From assembly GCF_002355375.1 (NCBI RefSeq), contig NZ_AP017312.1:3472501-3536500 (forward strand): a DNA stretch of 64,000 nt, given 5' to 3'. Shown piece after piece: positions 44,753-53,868 of this stretch; the first letter of the stretch is position 1, and every line of letters starts with the position of its first letter. The notes beneath the pieces were generated by a model. The model saw nothing but the letters and a program-made list of their open reading frames with translations. It searched no databases and was not told the origin of the DNA. The stretch is from Aneurinibacillus soli (GTDB lineage Bacteria > Bacillota > Bacilli > Aneurinibacillales > Aneurinibacillaceae). The position numbers and the translations under genes were made by a program.

Positions 44753-45478
44753 CTATACACCACGCTGCTGCGGGTCCCAGATGATTTTGTGCAATTGTAG
44801 ACTCAACCGCGCCCGGCCTTCATTCGGGCGGTGCACAAGAAGCAGCTCCACCAGGCGTGCTGGCGGCATCGATTCCCATACCGGGCTGAATGATACAACC
44901 GCTTCGGTGGGATAATCGGTAAGCACAGTCAGCGCATGACTGAAGTCTTCTTCACTCGCTACAACAAACTTCAACTCATCACGTTCTGCAAGCAGTGCCA
45001 TGTTTGGGAGATGCATACGGGCCGTCTCTCCGCTGTCAGGCAGCTTATAATCCATAATGAAGCGAATCGGCGTACCTGACTCTCTCATCTCTTGACGTAA
45101 GCGTACAAATGGTTCCAGATCAATCGCGCCATTCGTCTCTACATGCACGTCACGAACGTACGGCTGCCTGGCAAGATGGTACAATAGCGCCTGCGACTTC
45201 TCGCCATGCATCAACGGCTCTCCGCCTGTCAAACAGATAACACCGTGTCCGTATTCCTGTACACGCGCTACAATCTCCTTAATGCTTGCCACAAATTCTG
45301 GTTGCGCAGGAGCGTAGCTGTACGGCGTGTCGCACCACGTACAGCGCAAATTACAGTGAAAGACGCGGACGAATGTCGTCGGATAGCCCGCCATCATTCC
45401 TTCGCCCTCCACTGTCTCAAACACTTCCACAAACGGCAGCTCCCATGTATCAGGGAAGCTTATCGCACTATCGGTCAT
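44753..45478 (-). CDS. queE: 7-carboxy-7-deazaguanine synthase QueE (radical SAM)
   Basis: A 241-residue radical SAM enzyme with the cluster cysteines Cys42, Cys46 and Cys49 (CNLRCTWC), then TGGEPLMH. It contracts the 6-carboxy-tetrahydropterin ring to 7-carboxy-7-deazaguanine. The start is the ATG at 45478, overlapping queD by 11 nt with GGGAG upstream; a longer frame would run deep into queD and has no site. Confidence 0.93.
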   Translation of the reverse strand: MTDSAISFPDTWELPFVEVFETVEGEGMMAGYPTTFVRVFHCNLRCTWCDTPYSYAPAQPEFVASIKEIVARVQEYGHGVICLTGGEPLMHGEKSQALLYHLARQPYVRDVHVETNGAIDLEPFVRLRQEMRESGTPIRFIMDYKLPDSGETARMHLPNMALLAERDELKFVVASEEDFSHALTVLTDYPTEAVVSFSPVWESMPPARLVELLLVHRPNEGRARLSLQLHKIIWDPQQRGV

Positions 45479-45947
45479 CTTGCATCCACTCCCGTTTGAG
45501 TGTAGCATAGCTGGTCGGCGTCTCATATAGCACCAATTCTTCAAGGCGTGTGCCTTTCTCTGTAAGCCCTTCTTCTATAAGGCGGCGATCTAGTTGTTCC
45601 CAGATCCAGACAATCATATTTTCCGCCGTCGTATTCATCAACGGCATGACATCATTTAAATAACGATGATCCAGGCGCTGCTTAATCGTTTCTTCGTATA
45701 TACGCTTCATATCAGAAAAATCAACACAGATGCCAATCTCGTTCACATATCCGCTCAACGTCATCACAAGCTTATACGTGTGTCCATGCATGCTCTTGCA
45801 TTTACCTTCATATAGGTGAAGATGATGGGCGGAATCAAATGTGAATTCTTTCGTCAGTGCCACGCGGCGGGTATGATACCGAAGATCTGAGGGCTGAATG
45901 TCTTCATACAGGCGCTGGACTTTTTGTGGAATCTCATAACCGGACAT
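45468..45947 (-). CDS. queD: 6-carboxytetrahydropterin synthase QueD
   Basis: A 159-residue PTPS-family enzyme. Zinc ligands are His41, His54 and His56 (FDSAHHL, CKSMHGH) with the catalytic Cys50; DHRYLND and the late ENMIVWIWE and YETPTSY motifs are present. It converts dihydroneopterin triphosphate to 6-carboxytetrahydropterin. ATG at 45947 follows AGAGGGGA. It is the first que gene, behind a 147-nt leader with a terminator. Confidence 0.93.
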   Translation of the reverse strand: MSGYEIPQKVQRLYEDIQPSDLRYHTRRVALTKEFTFDSAHHLHLYEGKCKSMHGHTYKLVMTLSGYVNEIGICVDFSDMKRIYEETIKQRLDHRYLNDVMPLMNTTAENMIVWIWEQLDRRLIEEGLTEKGTRLEELVLYETPTSYATLKREWMQDDR

Positions 45948-45991
45948 AAGTGGTCCCCTCTCTTTCTCACAATGATCACACCATCCGGAAA

Positions 45992-46094
45992 ACAAAAAAT
46001 CCCCTTCACCAGGGGATTATACTTGAATACTCAGTATAAGCTTGCTCCGGTGGTATTTTTAACGTTGGTTGACCCACATAACAACGTGCCCTTA
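45992..46094 (-). promoter_or_regulatory. Structured leader with terminator before queD, class not recognised
   Basis: In transcript order the leader has GCCCT...AGGGC, then ACGTTG...CAACGT, a possible GTGG...CCAC pairing across it, a TTATACT...AGTATAA hairpin, and finally a terminator (AATCCCC/GGGGATT then TTTTTTG, 45992-46017) 44 nt before queD. This could be a riboswitch or simply the 3' end of the upstream gene. The preQ1-I core was looked for and not seen. Confidence 0.5.
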
Positions 46095-46904
46095 TTATAC
46101 AGGGCGGGTTTCCAAAAATTCAAGTACAGATTTATACAAATACGGATTCACCGCCAGAATACTGCTTCGGGCAGCGAATGGGATGTCTGTGCCGTCAATC
46201 TGTGTAATGATTGATCCCGCTTCTTCGATAAGTAAGCGCCCGGCCGCATAATCCCATGGATTCAAGCCAAGGCTGAGATAGGCATCCAGTCTTCCTGCTG
46301 CCACGTATGCTAGCTCCAGAGCAGCCACGCCGTACACACGAGTGCCGCGCACCCGCTGTGCTAGCCGCTGTGCTCGTTCCGATAACCCGCTCTGCATGGC
46401 ACGTCGGTTCCAGAACAAGCTCGTGGAGAATATCATCTCATGCATTTTGATTGTACGCGGGGGCGCAAGTCTTGCCTCGTTGAGAAAGGCGCCCACACCA
46501 CGTTCTGCATAGAACAACTCATTGCGCGTCGGATCATAGACGACACCAAGCTCGCAGACTCCCTGATGGCATACGGCAATGGATACACAATAGTTGAGCT
46601 GCTGGTGTACAAAATTCGTTGTTCCATCAATCGGATCAATGATCCATACGGTATCAAATTCGGCCGGGTTGCAGGTGACAATCCCTTCTTCCCCAAGAAT
46701 TCCGTGATCCGGATAGGCTTGTAGAATTGCATCGGTTATGAGTTGTTCAACTGCCCGATCCACACTTGTCACGAGGTCAGATGCCGATGATTTATACATC
46801 ACTTCAAGGGGCCCCGCCAGCATGCGTTCAATCAGCTCGCCTGCGTCCTGTGCACACTGCTTTGCGAACGCTCCCCATTCTTGTGTTTGGTTGCTTGTTT
46901 GCAC
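46095..46904 (-). CDS. Inositol monophosphatase-family phosphatase
   Basis: A 269-residue Mg/Li-type phosphatase with the metal motifs GEEG, DPIDGTTNFVHQ and WDYAAGRLLIEEAG. Members act on inositol phosphates, NADP, or fructose-1,6-bisphosphate; the substrate is undecided. The start is GTG at 46904 with GAGGCGAG upstream. The gene ends just before the queD leader, so the leader's terminator may also serve it. Confidence 0.88.
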   Translation of the reverse strand: MQTSNQTQEWGAFAKQCAQDAGELIERMLAGPLEVMYKSSASDLVTSVDRAVEQLITDAILQAYPDHGILGEEGIVTCNPAEFDTVWIIDPIDGTTNFVHQQLNYCVSIAVCHQGVCELGVVYDPTRNELFYAERGVGAFLNEARLAPPRTIKMHEMIFSTSLFWNRRAMQSGLSERAQRLAQRVRGTRVYGVAALELAYVAAGRLDAYLSLGLNPWDYAAGRLLIEEAGSIITQIDGTDIPFAARSSILAVNPYLYKSVLEFLETRPV

Positions 46905-47038
46905 GTCTTCTCGCCTCGCACTTCTAATGATCCTGTCCCCTTAACTTTACCCCATTTTTACTCTGGACATAAAGTTTTTTTCTATCGTGCTGATCGAATA
47001 TTCTGATAAGATAGAAGAAAATGGAGAGGATGCTGTTT

Positions 47039-47728
47039 ATGTCATTCAACTGGCACACCGCATGTGCGGCACACTGGAGTAAAATGTCAGATAATTGGAA
47101 AGCAAATAGTAAAGAAATGTGGGATACAGGAAGTCGACAGACCATTATTCCGAAGCTTGTAGAATGGATCTCACCGGACGCTGGCCCCGTACTGGATATC
47201 GGGTGCGGGGATGGCTATGGAAGTTCAAAGCTAGCCGCGCTCGGGTACGAAGTCGTTGGGCTGGATATTTCAGAAGAGATGATTCAGAAAGCAGCGGAGC
47301 ATACAACGCCGCATCTGTCTTTCGTCTGCGCAGATGCACGTGAGCTCCCGTTCGAGAAACATTCGTTTCAGGCAATGATGGCAATTAATGTGCTTGAATG
47401 GACAGACTCGCCGCGCGACATGTTGCTTGCCTGGAAATCATTTCTGAAACCAAACGGTATCATCGCACTCGGCATTCTCGGACCGACCGCCGCCCCGCGT
47501 GAACACGGCTATCGCCGCCTGTACGGGGATGATGTTGTCATCAATACGATGATGCCGTGGGAGTGCGGACGCCTGCTTGAAGAGAGTGGCTATACAATTA
47601 TTCACCAGGAAGGGGTATACAAGCGCGGCGTTACGTCGGACATGGTCAATACGCTATCACTGGAGCTGTGCCAGTCTCTAAGTTTTTTGTGGATGTTCTA
47701 TATCCGGCCCAATACAATCATTGAATAA
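47039..47728 (+). CDS. Class I SAM-dependent methyltransferase
   Basis: A 229-residue methyltransferase (Methyltransf_11/25 type). Motif I is VLDIGCGDGYGSS, with the acidic end of strand 2 in VVGLDIS, motif II/III around DARELPFEKHSF, and NVLEWTDSP. The substrate is unknown. The ATG at 47039 (MSFNWHTA) follows GGAGAGG by 8 nt; an in-frame ATG six codons earlier lacks a site. Confidence 0.85.
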   Translation: MSFNWHTACAAHWSKMSDNWKANSKEMWDTGSRQTIIPKLVEWISPDAGPVLDIGCGDGYGSSKLAALGYEVVGLDISEEMIQKAAEHTTPHLSFVCADARELPFEKHSFQAMMAINVLEWTDSPRDMLLAWKSFLKPNGIIALGILGPTAAPREHGYRRLYGDDVVINTMMPWECGRLLEESGYTIIHQEGVYKRGVTSDMVNTLSLELCQSLSFLWMFYIRPNTIIE

Positions 47729-47808
47729 AGCTCCCTAAAACGCAACAAATCAGCGTGCCAACCGTTTAACTGAATAGAGAAAAACGGTATTGGGAGGAAT
47801 CACGCATA

Positions 47809-48321
47809 ATGAGAGTAGGAAAAAAGATCGCAGCCGTTCTGCTCAGCATGACAATGCTAAGCGGAGCAGTCGGTTGCTCTACAGCTGATTCCGGTACATC
47901 CACTGTCCAGAGCCAGGAATCCAAGCAGTGGATCAGCAAACAGACGGCTGTCCGCCAGCAATCCATCACTCAATGGAAAAAAACCGCAGCAGACAAAACC
48001 AGAACTTCATCAGAACGTGCCTTAGCATCATTTGCTGTCAATGCACTTTCAAACGATATGAAACCTTTGATCGAGGCCAACGATGTGGACAGGCAGGCAC
48101 TTTTGCGCAGTCTGGCAAGCCAAAAGCCACCTTCAGCTCCAACCGGACTCCCGGCTTTATCCAGCCTTACAATTGAGTCGGTAAACCAGCTTGATCAAGG
48201 CAAAACGATGTATACCATTCGTGGTACAATTTTCACATCTGTTCCGGATAAACTGTATCCCATCACCCTTCAGATACGGATGAATAAGTCGGGACAGCTC
48301 GAATTCTCTACAGTTGGTTAA
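47809..48321 (+). CDS. Putative lipoprotein
   Basis: A 170-residue protein with a lipobox AVGC (Cys23) followed by a Ser/Thr/Gln linker. The mature part is helical then ends in a small beta domain (TIRGTIFTSVPDKLYPITLQIRMN). Family not recognised. GGGAGG precedes the ATG; a terminator follows the stop. Confidence 0.65.
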   Translation: MRVGKKIAAVLLSMTMLSGAVGCSTADSGTSTVQSQESKQWISKQTAVRQQSITQWKKTAADKTRTSSERALASFAVNALSNDMKPLIEANDVDRQALLRSLASQKPPSAPTGLPALSSLTIESVNQLDQGKTMYTIRGTIFTSVPDKLYPITLQIRMNKSGQLEFSTVG

Positions 48322-48323
48322 AA

Positions 48324-48358
48324 AAGCAGGCGGAAAGCATCCGTCTGCTTCTTTTTTT
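48324..48358 (+). terminator. Terminator of the lipoprotein gene
   Basis: AAGCAG.CGG/CCG.CTGCTT stem, then a T run with one C, immediately after the stop. Confidence 0.85.
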
Positions 48359-48390
48359 ATTATCATATATCTACCTTTTTTCAAAATAAA

Positions 48391-48433
48391 GAAGCTGTCT
48401 CAATCGCCGGATTTCGACTCTTGAGACAGCTTC
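48391..48433 (-). terminator. GCTGTCTCAA-type terminator
   Basis: A perfect 13-bp stem (GAAGCTGTCTCAA/TTGAGACAGCTTC), 50 bp past the stop of the next minus-strand gene. It belongs to the recurrent terminator family also seen at 52102 and 61371. Confidence 0.8.
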
Positions 48434-48483
48434 TCTCCTGCCTTTCACTTATGCACACCTCAAAGAGGCTATTGCCAGGCAGG

Positions 48484-49293
48484 CTACCGCCTGTTTTTCC
48501 GCTTCTGTCTGAGCGGCAGGTCGCTGTCAGCTGCCCGGGTCTGCACCTGCTGATAATTCGGATGCTCCTCGACAATGCGACGCATACTTTCAAACCAGGC
48601 ACGGATTCCCGCAACCCTGTCCATGTCACGATTCGTCAGAACCGTCCGCTGAAAATACGGCTGCAGATCATATATCTGCTCCTCAAGCATCCGATCAAAT
48701 CCGTTCCAGACCATCATCTGCCGTACATCTTCATGATTGTCCATCACGTCACGAATCCAATAATAATCCGATTGGGTATCTCGAATCATCTCCAGTACCT
48801 GCCGCTGCTCCCGTGCGTATTCTTCCTCTTCCTGTATCTTCCGCTCCCCTTTGCCGAATGCAAAACGGGCAAAGTAATGCACAATCGTCACAAGTAGAAG
48901 TCCAAGTGTAAAGACAAACCCTCCATAATATACAGCATCCGGCAACACTCGTGAAGTGAGCAAACCCATGCTCAGGTGATAAATCACCGACAATACCCAG
49001 CACGCAATAATGAACGGATTTGGCCTGAAAAATCGCTCCACCTGATTCGTCGGACGCATCGACAGAACCGCAAACGCCTGCATATACATATCAAGCAAAA
49101 TTACACTTAGAAAAAAGAGACCCGCTTCCAGCCCAATACGCATCGCATAACTTGTCGGCACTTTTACAAAATAAAAAACAAGACCAAAGCTTGCAGCATA
49201 TAACAGGCCCAATATAGACCAGAATACAGGGCGGCCCGCCCTCCCTGTATCATGTCGCTTTCGATATGTATCCATCCGAGATAATGGCTCCAC
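48484..49293 (-). CDS. Membrane protein of unknown function
   Basis: A 269-residue protein with about four or five helices (residues about 25-160), then a charged cytoplasmic helical part (EEEEYAREQRQVLEMIRDT ...) with a basic C-terminus. Family not recognised. The start is taken at GTG 49293, 7 nt after GAAGGT; a GTG three codons upstream overlaps that site. Confidence 0.6.
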   Translation of the reverse strand: MEPLSRMDTYRKRHDTGRAGRPVFWSILGLLYAASFGLVFYFVKVPTSYAMRIGLEAGLFFLSVILLDMYMQAFAVLSMRPTNQVERFFRPNPFIIACWVLSVIYHLSMGLLTSRVLPDAVYYGGFVFTLGLLLVTIVHYFARFAFGKGERKIQEEEEYAREQRQVLEMIRDTQSDYYWIRDVMDNHEDVRQMMVWNGFDRMLEEQIYDLQPYFQRTVLTNRDMDRVAGIRAWFESMRRIVEEHPNYQQVQTRAADSDLPLRQKRKNRR

Positions 49294-49415
49294 TCTGTAC
49301 ACCTTCTTTCTTTCTCTCTTCTACTCTTAATATATTTGGCCTATGGTTGTAAAGGACAAAAAGCACGAATTATGATGCCATTTGCCTCATATCAGTCCAT
49401 ATATAAGCAATATGT

Positions 49416-49454
49416 ACAAAAAAAAACAGGGGAAGACGGAACCTCCACCTGTTT
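49416..49454 (-). terminator. Terminator of the TerC gene
   Basis: An AAACAGG/CCTGTTT stem with extra inner pairs, then a long T run on the minus strand, 25 bp past the stop. Confidence 0.8.
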
Positions 49455-49478
49455 CTTACCCAATTCTACAACTTCATT

Positions 49479-50162
49479 CTACACAGAAGCAGCTGTCGTA
49501 GACTGTTTGTCTTTTTTCAGTTTACCTGCTACCAGAACACCCACTACCATGATTGCTACAATTACCCAATACATAACCGGATTATCGTCAAGCAGATTCT
49601 TGATGAATGTTTCCTCAAGAATCATCCTGGTCGCTGTGAAAGCAAGTACACCGCCTCCGACATAAATAAGCAGCGGAAACCGATCAAGCAATTTCACAAT
49701 CATCTGGCTGCCCCAGACAACAAGCGGAACACTGATCAAAAGACCAATAATGACCAGTCCAGTATGCCCTTTGGCCGCTCCTGCGATCGCCAGCACATTA
49801 TCTAAACCCATCATCACATCTGCCACGATAATTGTGCGGATGGCACCGATTAGAGAGGAACTGCTTTCGATGTTCTCCTCTTCATTCTCGCCAATGAGAA
49901 GCTTGTAGGCGATCCATATGAGAATAACGCCTCCGATTGCGTGTAGCCCCGGAACTTTGAGAAGCCATACTACAAAAATTGTGGCGATCGCCCGGATCAT
50001 AATCGCGCCGGCTGTTCCCCAGATAATCGCCTTCTTCTGCTGTTGCTTTGGAAGATTGCGTGAGGCAAGACCGATTACAAGCGCGTTATCACCTGCAAGT
50101 ACAAGGTCAATAATAATAATGGACAGCAGCGTTGAAAACATTTCTGCCGACAAGAATTCCAT
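49479..50162 (-). CDS. TerC-family membrane protein (YceF/YkoY/YjbE-like), probable Mn exporter
   Basis: A 227-residue integral membrane protein with about seven helices and the two TerC signature acidic motifs, LAGDNALVIGLA and MGLDNVLAIAG. Members of this group protect against manganese excess, including metallation of exported enzymes. The ATG at 50162 has AAGGAGGG upstream; the longer reading runs back through the riboswitch terminator. Its leader holds a yybP-ykoY riboswitch, which supports the Mn link. Confidence 0.88.
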   Translation of the reverse strand: MEFLSAEMFSTLLSIIIIDLVLAGDNALVIGLASRNLPKQQQKKAIIWGTAGAIMIRAIATIFVVWLLKVPGLHAIGGVILIWIAYKLLIGENEEENIESSSSLIGAIRTIIVADVMMGLDNVLAIAGAAKGHTGLVIIGLLISVPLVVWGSQMIVKLLDRFPLLIYVGGGVLAFTATRMILEETFIKNLLDDNPVMYWVIVAIMVVGVLVAGKLKKDKQSTTAASV

Positions 50163-50224
50163 CGGCCATCCCTCCTTTTTTGTGCGTACTATACAGCATG
50201 TTCCATCCTGCCTGTTTATCCAAT

Positions 50225-50360
50225 AAAAAAAGACCCCTGCCGAATAAACATAAACGGCAAAGGTCTTGCTTACAACACAGAACATGCTGTCGATAGAGCC
50301 GGGGTTCCTATGCAGGTTCCCGTAATGACGACACTATCGTTCTCAAAGCTACTCCCCTTT
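50225..50360 (-). promoter_or_regulatory. yybP-ykoY (Mn2+) riboswitch with terminator/antiterminator
   Basis: On the minus strand the leader reads AAAGGGGAGTAGC near 50350, then GGGAACC ... CCGGCTC, and ends in GCAAGACCTTTGCC ... GGCAGGGGTCTTTTTTT (50225-50266). These are the hallmarks of yybP-ykoY aptamers with an intrinsic terminator. Mn binding is expected to prevent termination and turn on the TerC gene. This covers most of the 346-bp gap up to the peptidase gene. Confidence 0.88.
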
Positions 50361-50508
50361 GGAAATATGCTGTTACTGTTACTCTACACCGCATATTTCT
50401 CCTTGTCAATGAAATCTCAAATGGGAAAAAGATTGAATAAGCACTTTCTTTATCATACGATAAAGAGGATAGAACTCCATTTTTTTGTAACGGAAAGGGT
50501 GAGATTCG

Positions 50509-52098
50509 ATGGTTACAGCAGCACAATTCCTCGGTACGCGCCAGGAGCGAATCGAGACACTCTCCAAAGCAGCAGCGGAAGCCTATTGGAAGGCAACGAC
50601 AACCGGAGAAGAACAGTATGAACAAGAATACATCAAAATGCAGCATGAACTGATTGAACTATTCTCCAGCAAAGAAGACTATGCGGCGCTCAAAGAGTTG
50701 CTCGCTGACCCGAAATGCCAGCGTAATGGAGTCGTACTCCGTCAGCTTATCCTACTCGATCACGAATACACGCCGAATCAGCCGGATAAGACGCTACTCA
50801 CTGCCATTGTGGAGACAGAAACGGAAATCGAAAGCGAGTTTACCCGTTTCCGTGCACAGATCGATGGACAGGCTGTATCGGACAATGAAATTCTCGGAAT
50901 TTTACAAACAGAAATCAAAAGCGAGCCTCGTCGTCAAGCATGGGAAGCAAGCAAACAAATTGGCAACCAGGTTGCAGAGCGAGTCATTGAACTAGCTCGC
51001 ATGCGCAACCGAATTGCAGCAGAAGCGGGATACAAAAATTACTATGCAATGTCACTTGCGATGCAAGAATTGGACGGGCGTGAGCTGTTCACCATTCTCA
51101 AGCGTCTCGAAGAATTGACCGATGAACCTTTCCGGCGTATGAAAGCAAAGCTTGACGAACAGTTGACCCGGAAGTTTGGCATCGCAGAAAGCGATTTAAT
51201 GCCATGGCATTATGCTGACCCATTCTTCCAGGAAGCGCCGACACTTGAGGAACTTGACCTTGATCCGTATTTCAAGGGGAAAGATATTGAAGCGCTCGCT
51301 TGTCAATTTTTCCAGGATATCGGGCTTAATGCGGCGGATATTCTTGCACACAGCGACTTATATGAGCGGGAGAACAAAAATCAACACGCCTACTGCATTG
51401 ACATTGATCACGCAGGGGATATACGCGTGCTCGCTAACATCCGCGACAACGAGTGGTGGATGAGCACGATGCTGCATGAAATCGGGCATGGTGTATATGA
51501 CAAGTACATTGATCGAACGATGCCATATCTTCTTCGCACCCCGGCTCACACACTGACAACAGAAGCAATTGCCATGCTCATGGGCCGCCTGACGAAAAAC
51601 ATAGACTGGCTGATCCGCTACACAGATATTTCAGCAGAAGAAGCCGAGCGCCTTACGCCACTCATTGACGAGCAGCTTGGCATGGGGATGCTAATCTTTA
51701 TCCGTTGGAGTCTTGTTATGGTCCATTTCGAGCATGAGATGTACCATAATCCTGATCAGGACCTGAATGCGCTCTGGTGGTCACTTGTCGAACGGTTCCA
51801 GCTGATCCGGAAACCAGAAGGCCGCAGCGCACCGGACTGGGCCGCCAAAATTCATATCGGTACCGCACCGGTATACTACCAGAATTATATTCTGGGTGAG
51901 TTGATGGCCTCCCAACTGCACTACAGCATTCTCGATGAGCTTGGGCGCCCATCATATATCGGAGAGCGTAGCACAGGCGTCTTTTTGATCCGACGTATTT
52001 TTCATCCAGGAGCCAGTGTGACATGGAATGAACTTCTGAAAAATGCACTCGGCGAAGGATTGAATCCGGATTATTTTATTCAACAGTTCATTGACTGA
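50509..52098 (+). CDS. Zinc metallopeptidase of the M2/M3 (gluzincin) type
   Basis: A 529-residue, mostly helical, cytoplasmic enzyme with no signal peptide. The zinc site is HEIGH (about 323-327) with the third ligand Glu in TTEAIAML about 25 residues on. Late motifs YYQNYILGELMASQL and the C-terminal FFHPGASVTW-like block suit the ACE/oligopeptidase fold. It probably trims short peptides. Choice between M2 and M3 is open. ATG follows AAAGGGTGA. Confidence 0.85.
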   Translation: MVTAAQFLGTRQERIETLSKAAAEAYWKATTTGEEQYEQEYIKMQHELIELFSSKEDYAALKELLADPKCQRNGVVLRQLILLDHEYTPNQPDKTLLTAIVETETEIESEFTRFRAQIDGQAVSDNEILGILQTEIKSEPRRQAWEASKQIGNQVAERVIELARMRNRIAAEAGYKNYYAMSLAMQELDGRELFTILKRLEELTDEPFRRMKAKLDEQLTRKFGIAESDLMPWHYADPFFQEAPTLEELDLDPYFKGKDIEALACQFFQDIGLNAADILAHSDLYERENKNQHAYCIDIDHAGDIRVLANIRDNEWWMSTMLHEIGHGVYDKYIDRTMPYLLRTPAHTLTTEAIAMLMGRLTKNIDWLIRYTDISAEEAERLTPLIDEQLGMGMLIFIRWSLVMVHFEHEMYHNPDQDLNALWWSLVERFQLIRKPEGRSAPDWAAKIHIGTAPVYYQNYILGELMASQLHYSILDELGRPSYIGERSTGVFLIRRIFHPGASVTWNELLKNALGEGLNPDYFIQQFID

Positions 52099-52101
52099 AC
52101 A

Positions 52102-52147
52102 AAAAGGCTGTCTCAATCGTTAGCATACGATTTTGAGACAGCCTTTT
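52102..52147. terminator. GCTGTCTCAA-type bidirectional terminator
   Basis: Stem AAAAGGCTGTCTCAA/TTGAGACAGCCTTTT between the convergent peptidase and helicase genes, with A/T runs on both sides. Confidence 0.88.
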
Positions 52148-52150
52148 ATC

Positions 52151-53524
52151 TTAGCTCTTACTATTCTTCTTGCGATATGAAGCTTGAATGTTTTTCCGAC
52201 GCTGGCGGCGCTGTTCCTTCTCACGCTCCACCTGAACTTTCTTCTTATACCCCGGCTTCACCTTCGGAGTCTTCGCCTTCGCACGACCGCCCTGATCAGC
52301 GGATGGCTGTGCGGCAGATGAACGTGATGACTTCTTCTCTTCGCCACTCTCTGCTACTTTCTTCCCCTCTGCTTCCGGGCGAACTGGTTTTTCCTTGCGG
52401 CGTACTTTCTTCGCGCCACCGAGGAATTTCTCTTCCGCTCCCCCACTAATCGCGCGCGTAAAACGGCTGAAAATCTGACGCTGGCGCGGGGAGATTAGTG
52501 AAATTGCTTCTCCTTCTTGCCCTGCGCGACCTGTCCGGCCAACCCGATGAATGTAGCTTTCTACATCAGACGGCAGATCATAGTTGAATACATGTGTAAT
52601 GCCTTCCACATCAAGACCGCGTGCGGCAATATCGGTCGCAACAAGATACTGAAAGCGAGCTTCCCGGAAGCGGTCCATAATCTGCTCGCGCTTCTTCTGA
52701 CTCAAATCGCCGTGCAGCGCTTCCGCTTCGATCCCATTCTCTTGCAAGCGGCGTACGAGTTCATTAACACGCTGCTTCGTATTAGCGAAAATCACAGCCA
52801 GATACGGGCGTGCATCCGCCACAAGCTTGACTAGCATGTCCGTTTTATCACTCTGGTTGACAACATAGTACGATTCTTTTGTATTCTCCGCCGTCATCTG
52901 GCGCTTCTCTACTTTGACGATCTGCGGCTGGTTCATGAAGTTATGTGACAGCTTGCGCACACCGTCTGGTACAGTTGCCGAGAATAGTAGCACCTGCTTC
53001 TTCTGTGCGGTCTGGATAAAGACTTCCTCCACTTCCTGCACAAAGCCCATCTCAAGCATTTTATCTGCTTCATCGAGTACCATCGTATGAATGCGACCAA
53101 AGTGCAACGTCTCGCGGCGCAGGTGATCGAGAATCCGGCCCGGTGTACCGACTACAATCTGAATACGTCCGGACAGCTTGCTAATCTGGCGCATGATGTC
53201 CTGTCCACCGTGCAGTGATAGTACTTGTACGTTCAGATGTTTACCCAGTTCGGCAATATCATCAGTAATCTGGATTGCCAGCTCACGTGTCGGTGTCATG
53301 ACCAGTGCCTGCACATCGCTTGTATTCGGGTCAAGCTTCTGAAGAATCGGAATTACAAACGCTGCGGTTTTTCCCGTTCCCGTCTGTGCCTGTCCAAGCA
53401 CATCTTTTCCTTCAAGAGCCAATGGAATTGCCTGTTCTTGAATCGGAGTCGGCTGTTTATAATACAGGTCAGCAATACCCTGCATAATTTCCGGTTTTAA
53501 ATTAAACTGCTCAAATGATTTCAT
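52151..53524 (-). CDS. DEAD-box RNA helicase
   Basis: A 457-residue ATP-dependent RNA helicase. Q motif and AQTGTGKT (motif I), PTRELA, TPGR, DEAD (in LDEADKMLEMGF), SAT, then ARGLD and HRVGRTGR are all present. A basic, Lys/Arg/Gln-rich tail of about 90 residues follows the core, as in CshA/CshB-type cold-shock helicases, and probably gives RNA or ribosome binding. Which Csh type is uncertain. Confidence 0.92.
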   Translation of the reverse strand: MKSFEQFNLKPEIMQGIADLYYKQPTPIQEQAIPLALEGKDVLGQAQTGTGKTAAFVIPILQKLDPNTSDVQALVMTPTRELAIQITDDIAELGKHLNVQVLSLHGGQDIMRQISKLSGRIQIVVGTPGRILDHLRRETLHFGRIHTMVLDEADKMLEMGFVQEVEEVFIQTAQKKQVLLFSATVPDGVRKLSHNFMNQPQIVKVEKRQMTAENTKESYYVVNQSDKTDMLVKLVADARPYLAVIFANTKQRVNELVRRLQENGIEAEALHGDLSQKKREQIMDRFREARFQYLVATDIAARGLDVEGITHVFNYDLPSDVESYIHRVGRTGRAGQEGEAISLISPRQRQIFSRFTRAISGGAEEKFLGGAKKVRRKEKPVRPEAEGKKVAESGEEKKSSRSSAAQPSADQGGRAKAKTPKVKPGYKKKVQVEREKEQRRQRRKNIQASYRKKNSKS

Positions 53525-53667
53525 ACGTTTCTTCCTTTCTTAATGCCCAAAAAAAGCATACTGTTCCTATTGTACCCGAACTTTCTCATTTAGACTACTT
53601 CGCATTTTTCCCTTGCATTATGTATTAGGTGCAGTATAATAAAATCAAAATTTGATACACTTCGTAA

Positions 53668-53768
53668 ACTGCTGGGGGATCCCGATGAGTCGGGCTGAGA
53701 ATGAAACGCGATGAAGTTTCTAAACTCCTGGGACCTGATCTGGTTTGTACCAGCGTAGGAAAGCAGAC
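53668..53768 (+). promoter_or_regulatory. TPP riboswitch (THI element)
   Basis: The aptamer shows GGGCTGAGA, then ACCTGATCTGG ... ACCAGCGTAGGAAAGC, the highly conserved thi-box halves. It precedes a terminator and the tenI-thiO-thiS-thiG operon, so thiamine pyrophosphate should stop transcription. With the terminator it fills the 344-bp gap after the helicase gene. Confidence 0.95.
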
Positions 53769-53812
53769 GGCCATCACCATAAACAGCGCCTCAAGCGTTC
53801 GTAAGCCGGGTC

Positions 53813-53836
53813 CCAATAACGGGACCCGGCTTTTTG
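53813..53836 (+). terminator. Terminator of the TPP riboswitch
   Basis: AGCCGGGTCCC/GGGACCCGGCT with a short AATAAC-type loop and TTTTTG, 32 bp before tenI. Confidence 0.9.
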
Positions 53837-53868
53837 TGCATATGGAATGAAGAAAGGAGCAGGCATTC

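Noticed and set aside
45948-46094. preQ1-I riboswitch before queD
   Set aside because: The compact H-type pseudoknot core with its C-rich loop and A-rich tail was not found; only unassigned hairpins and a terminator are seen.
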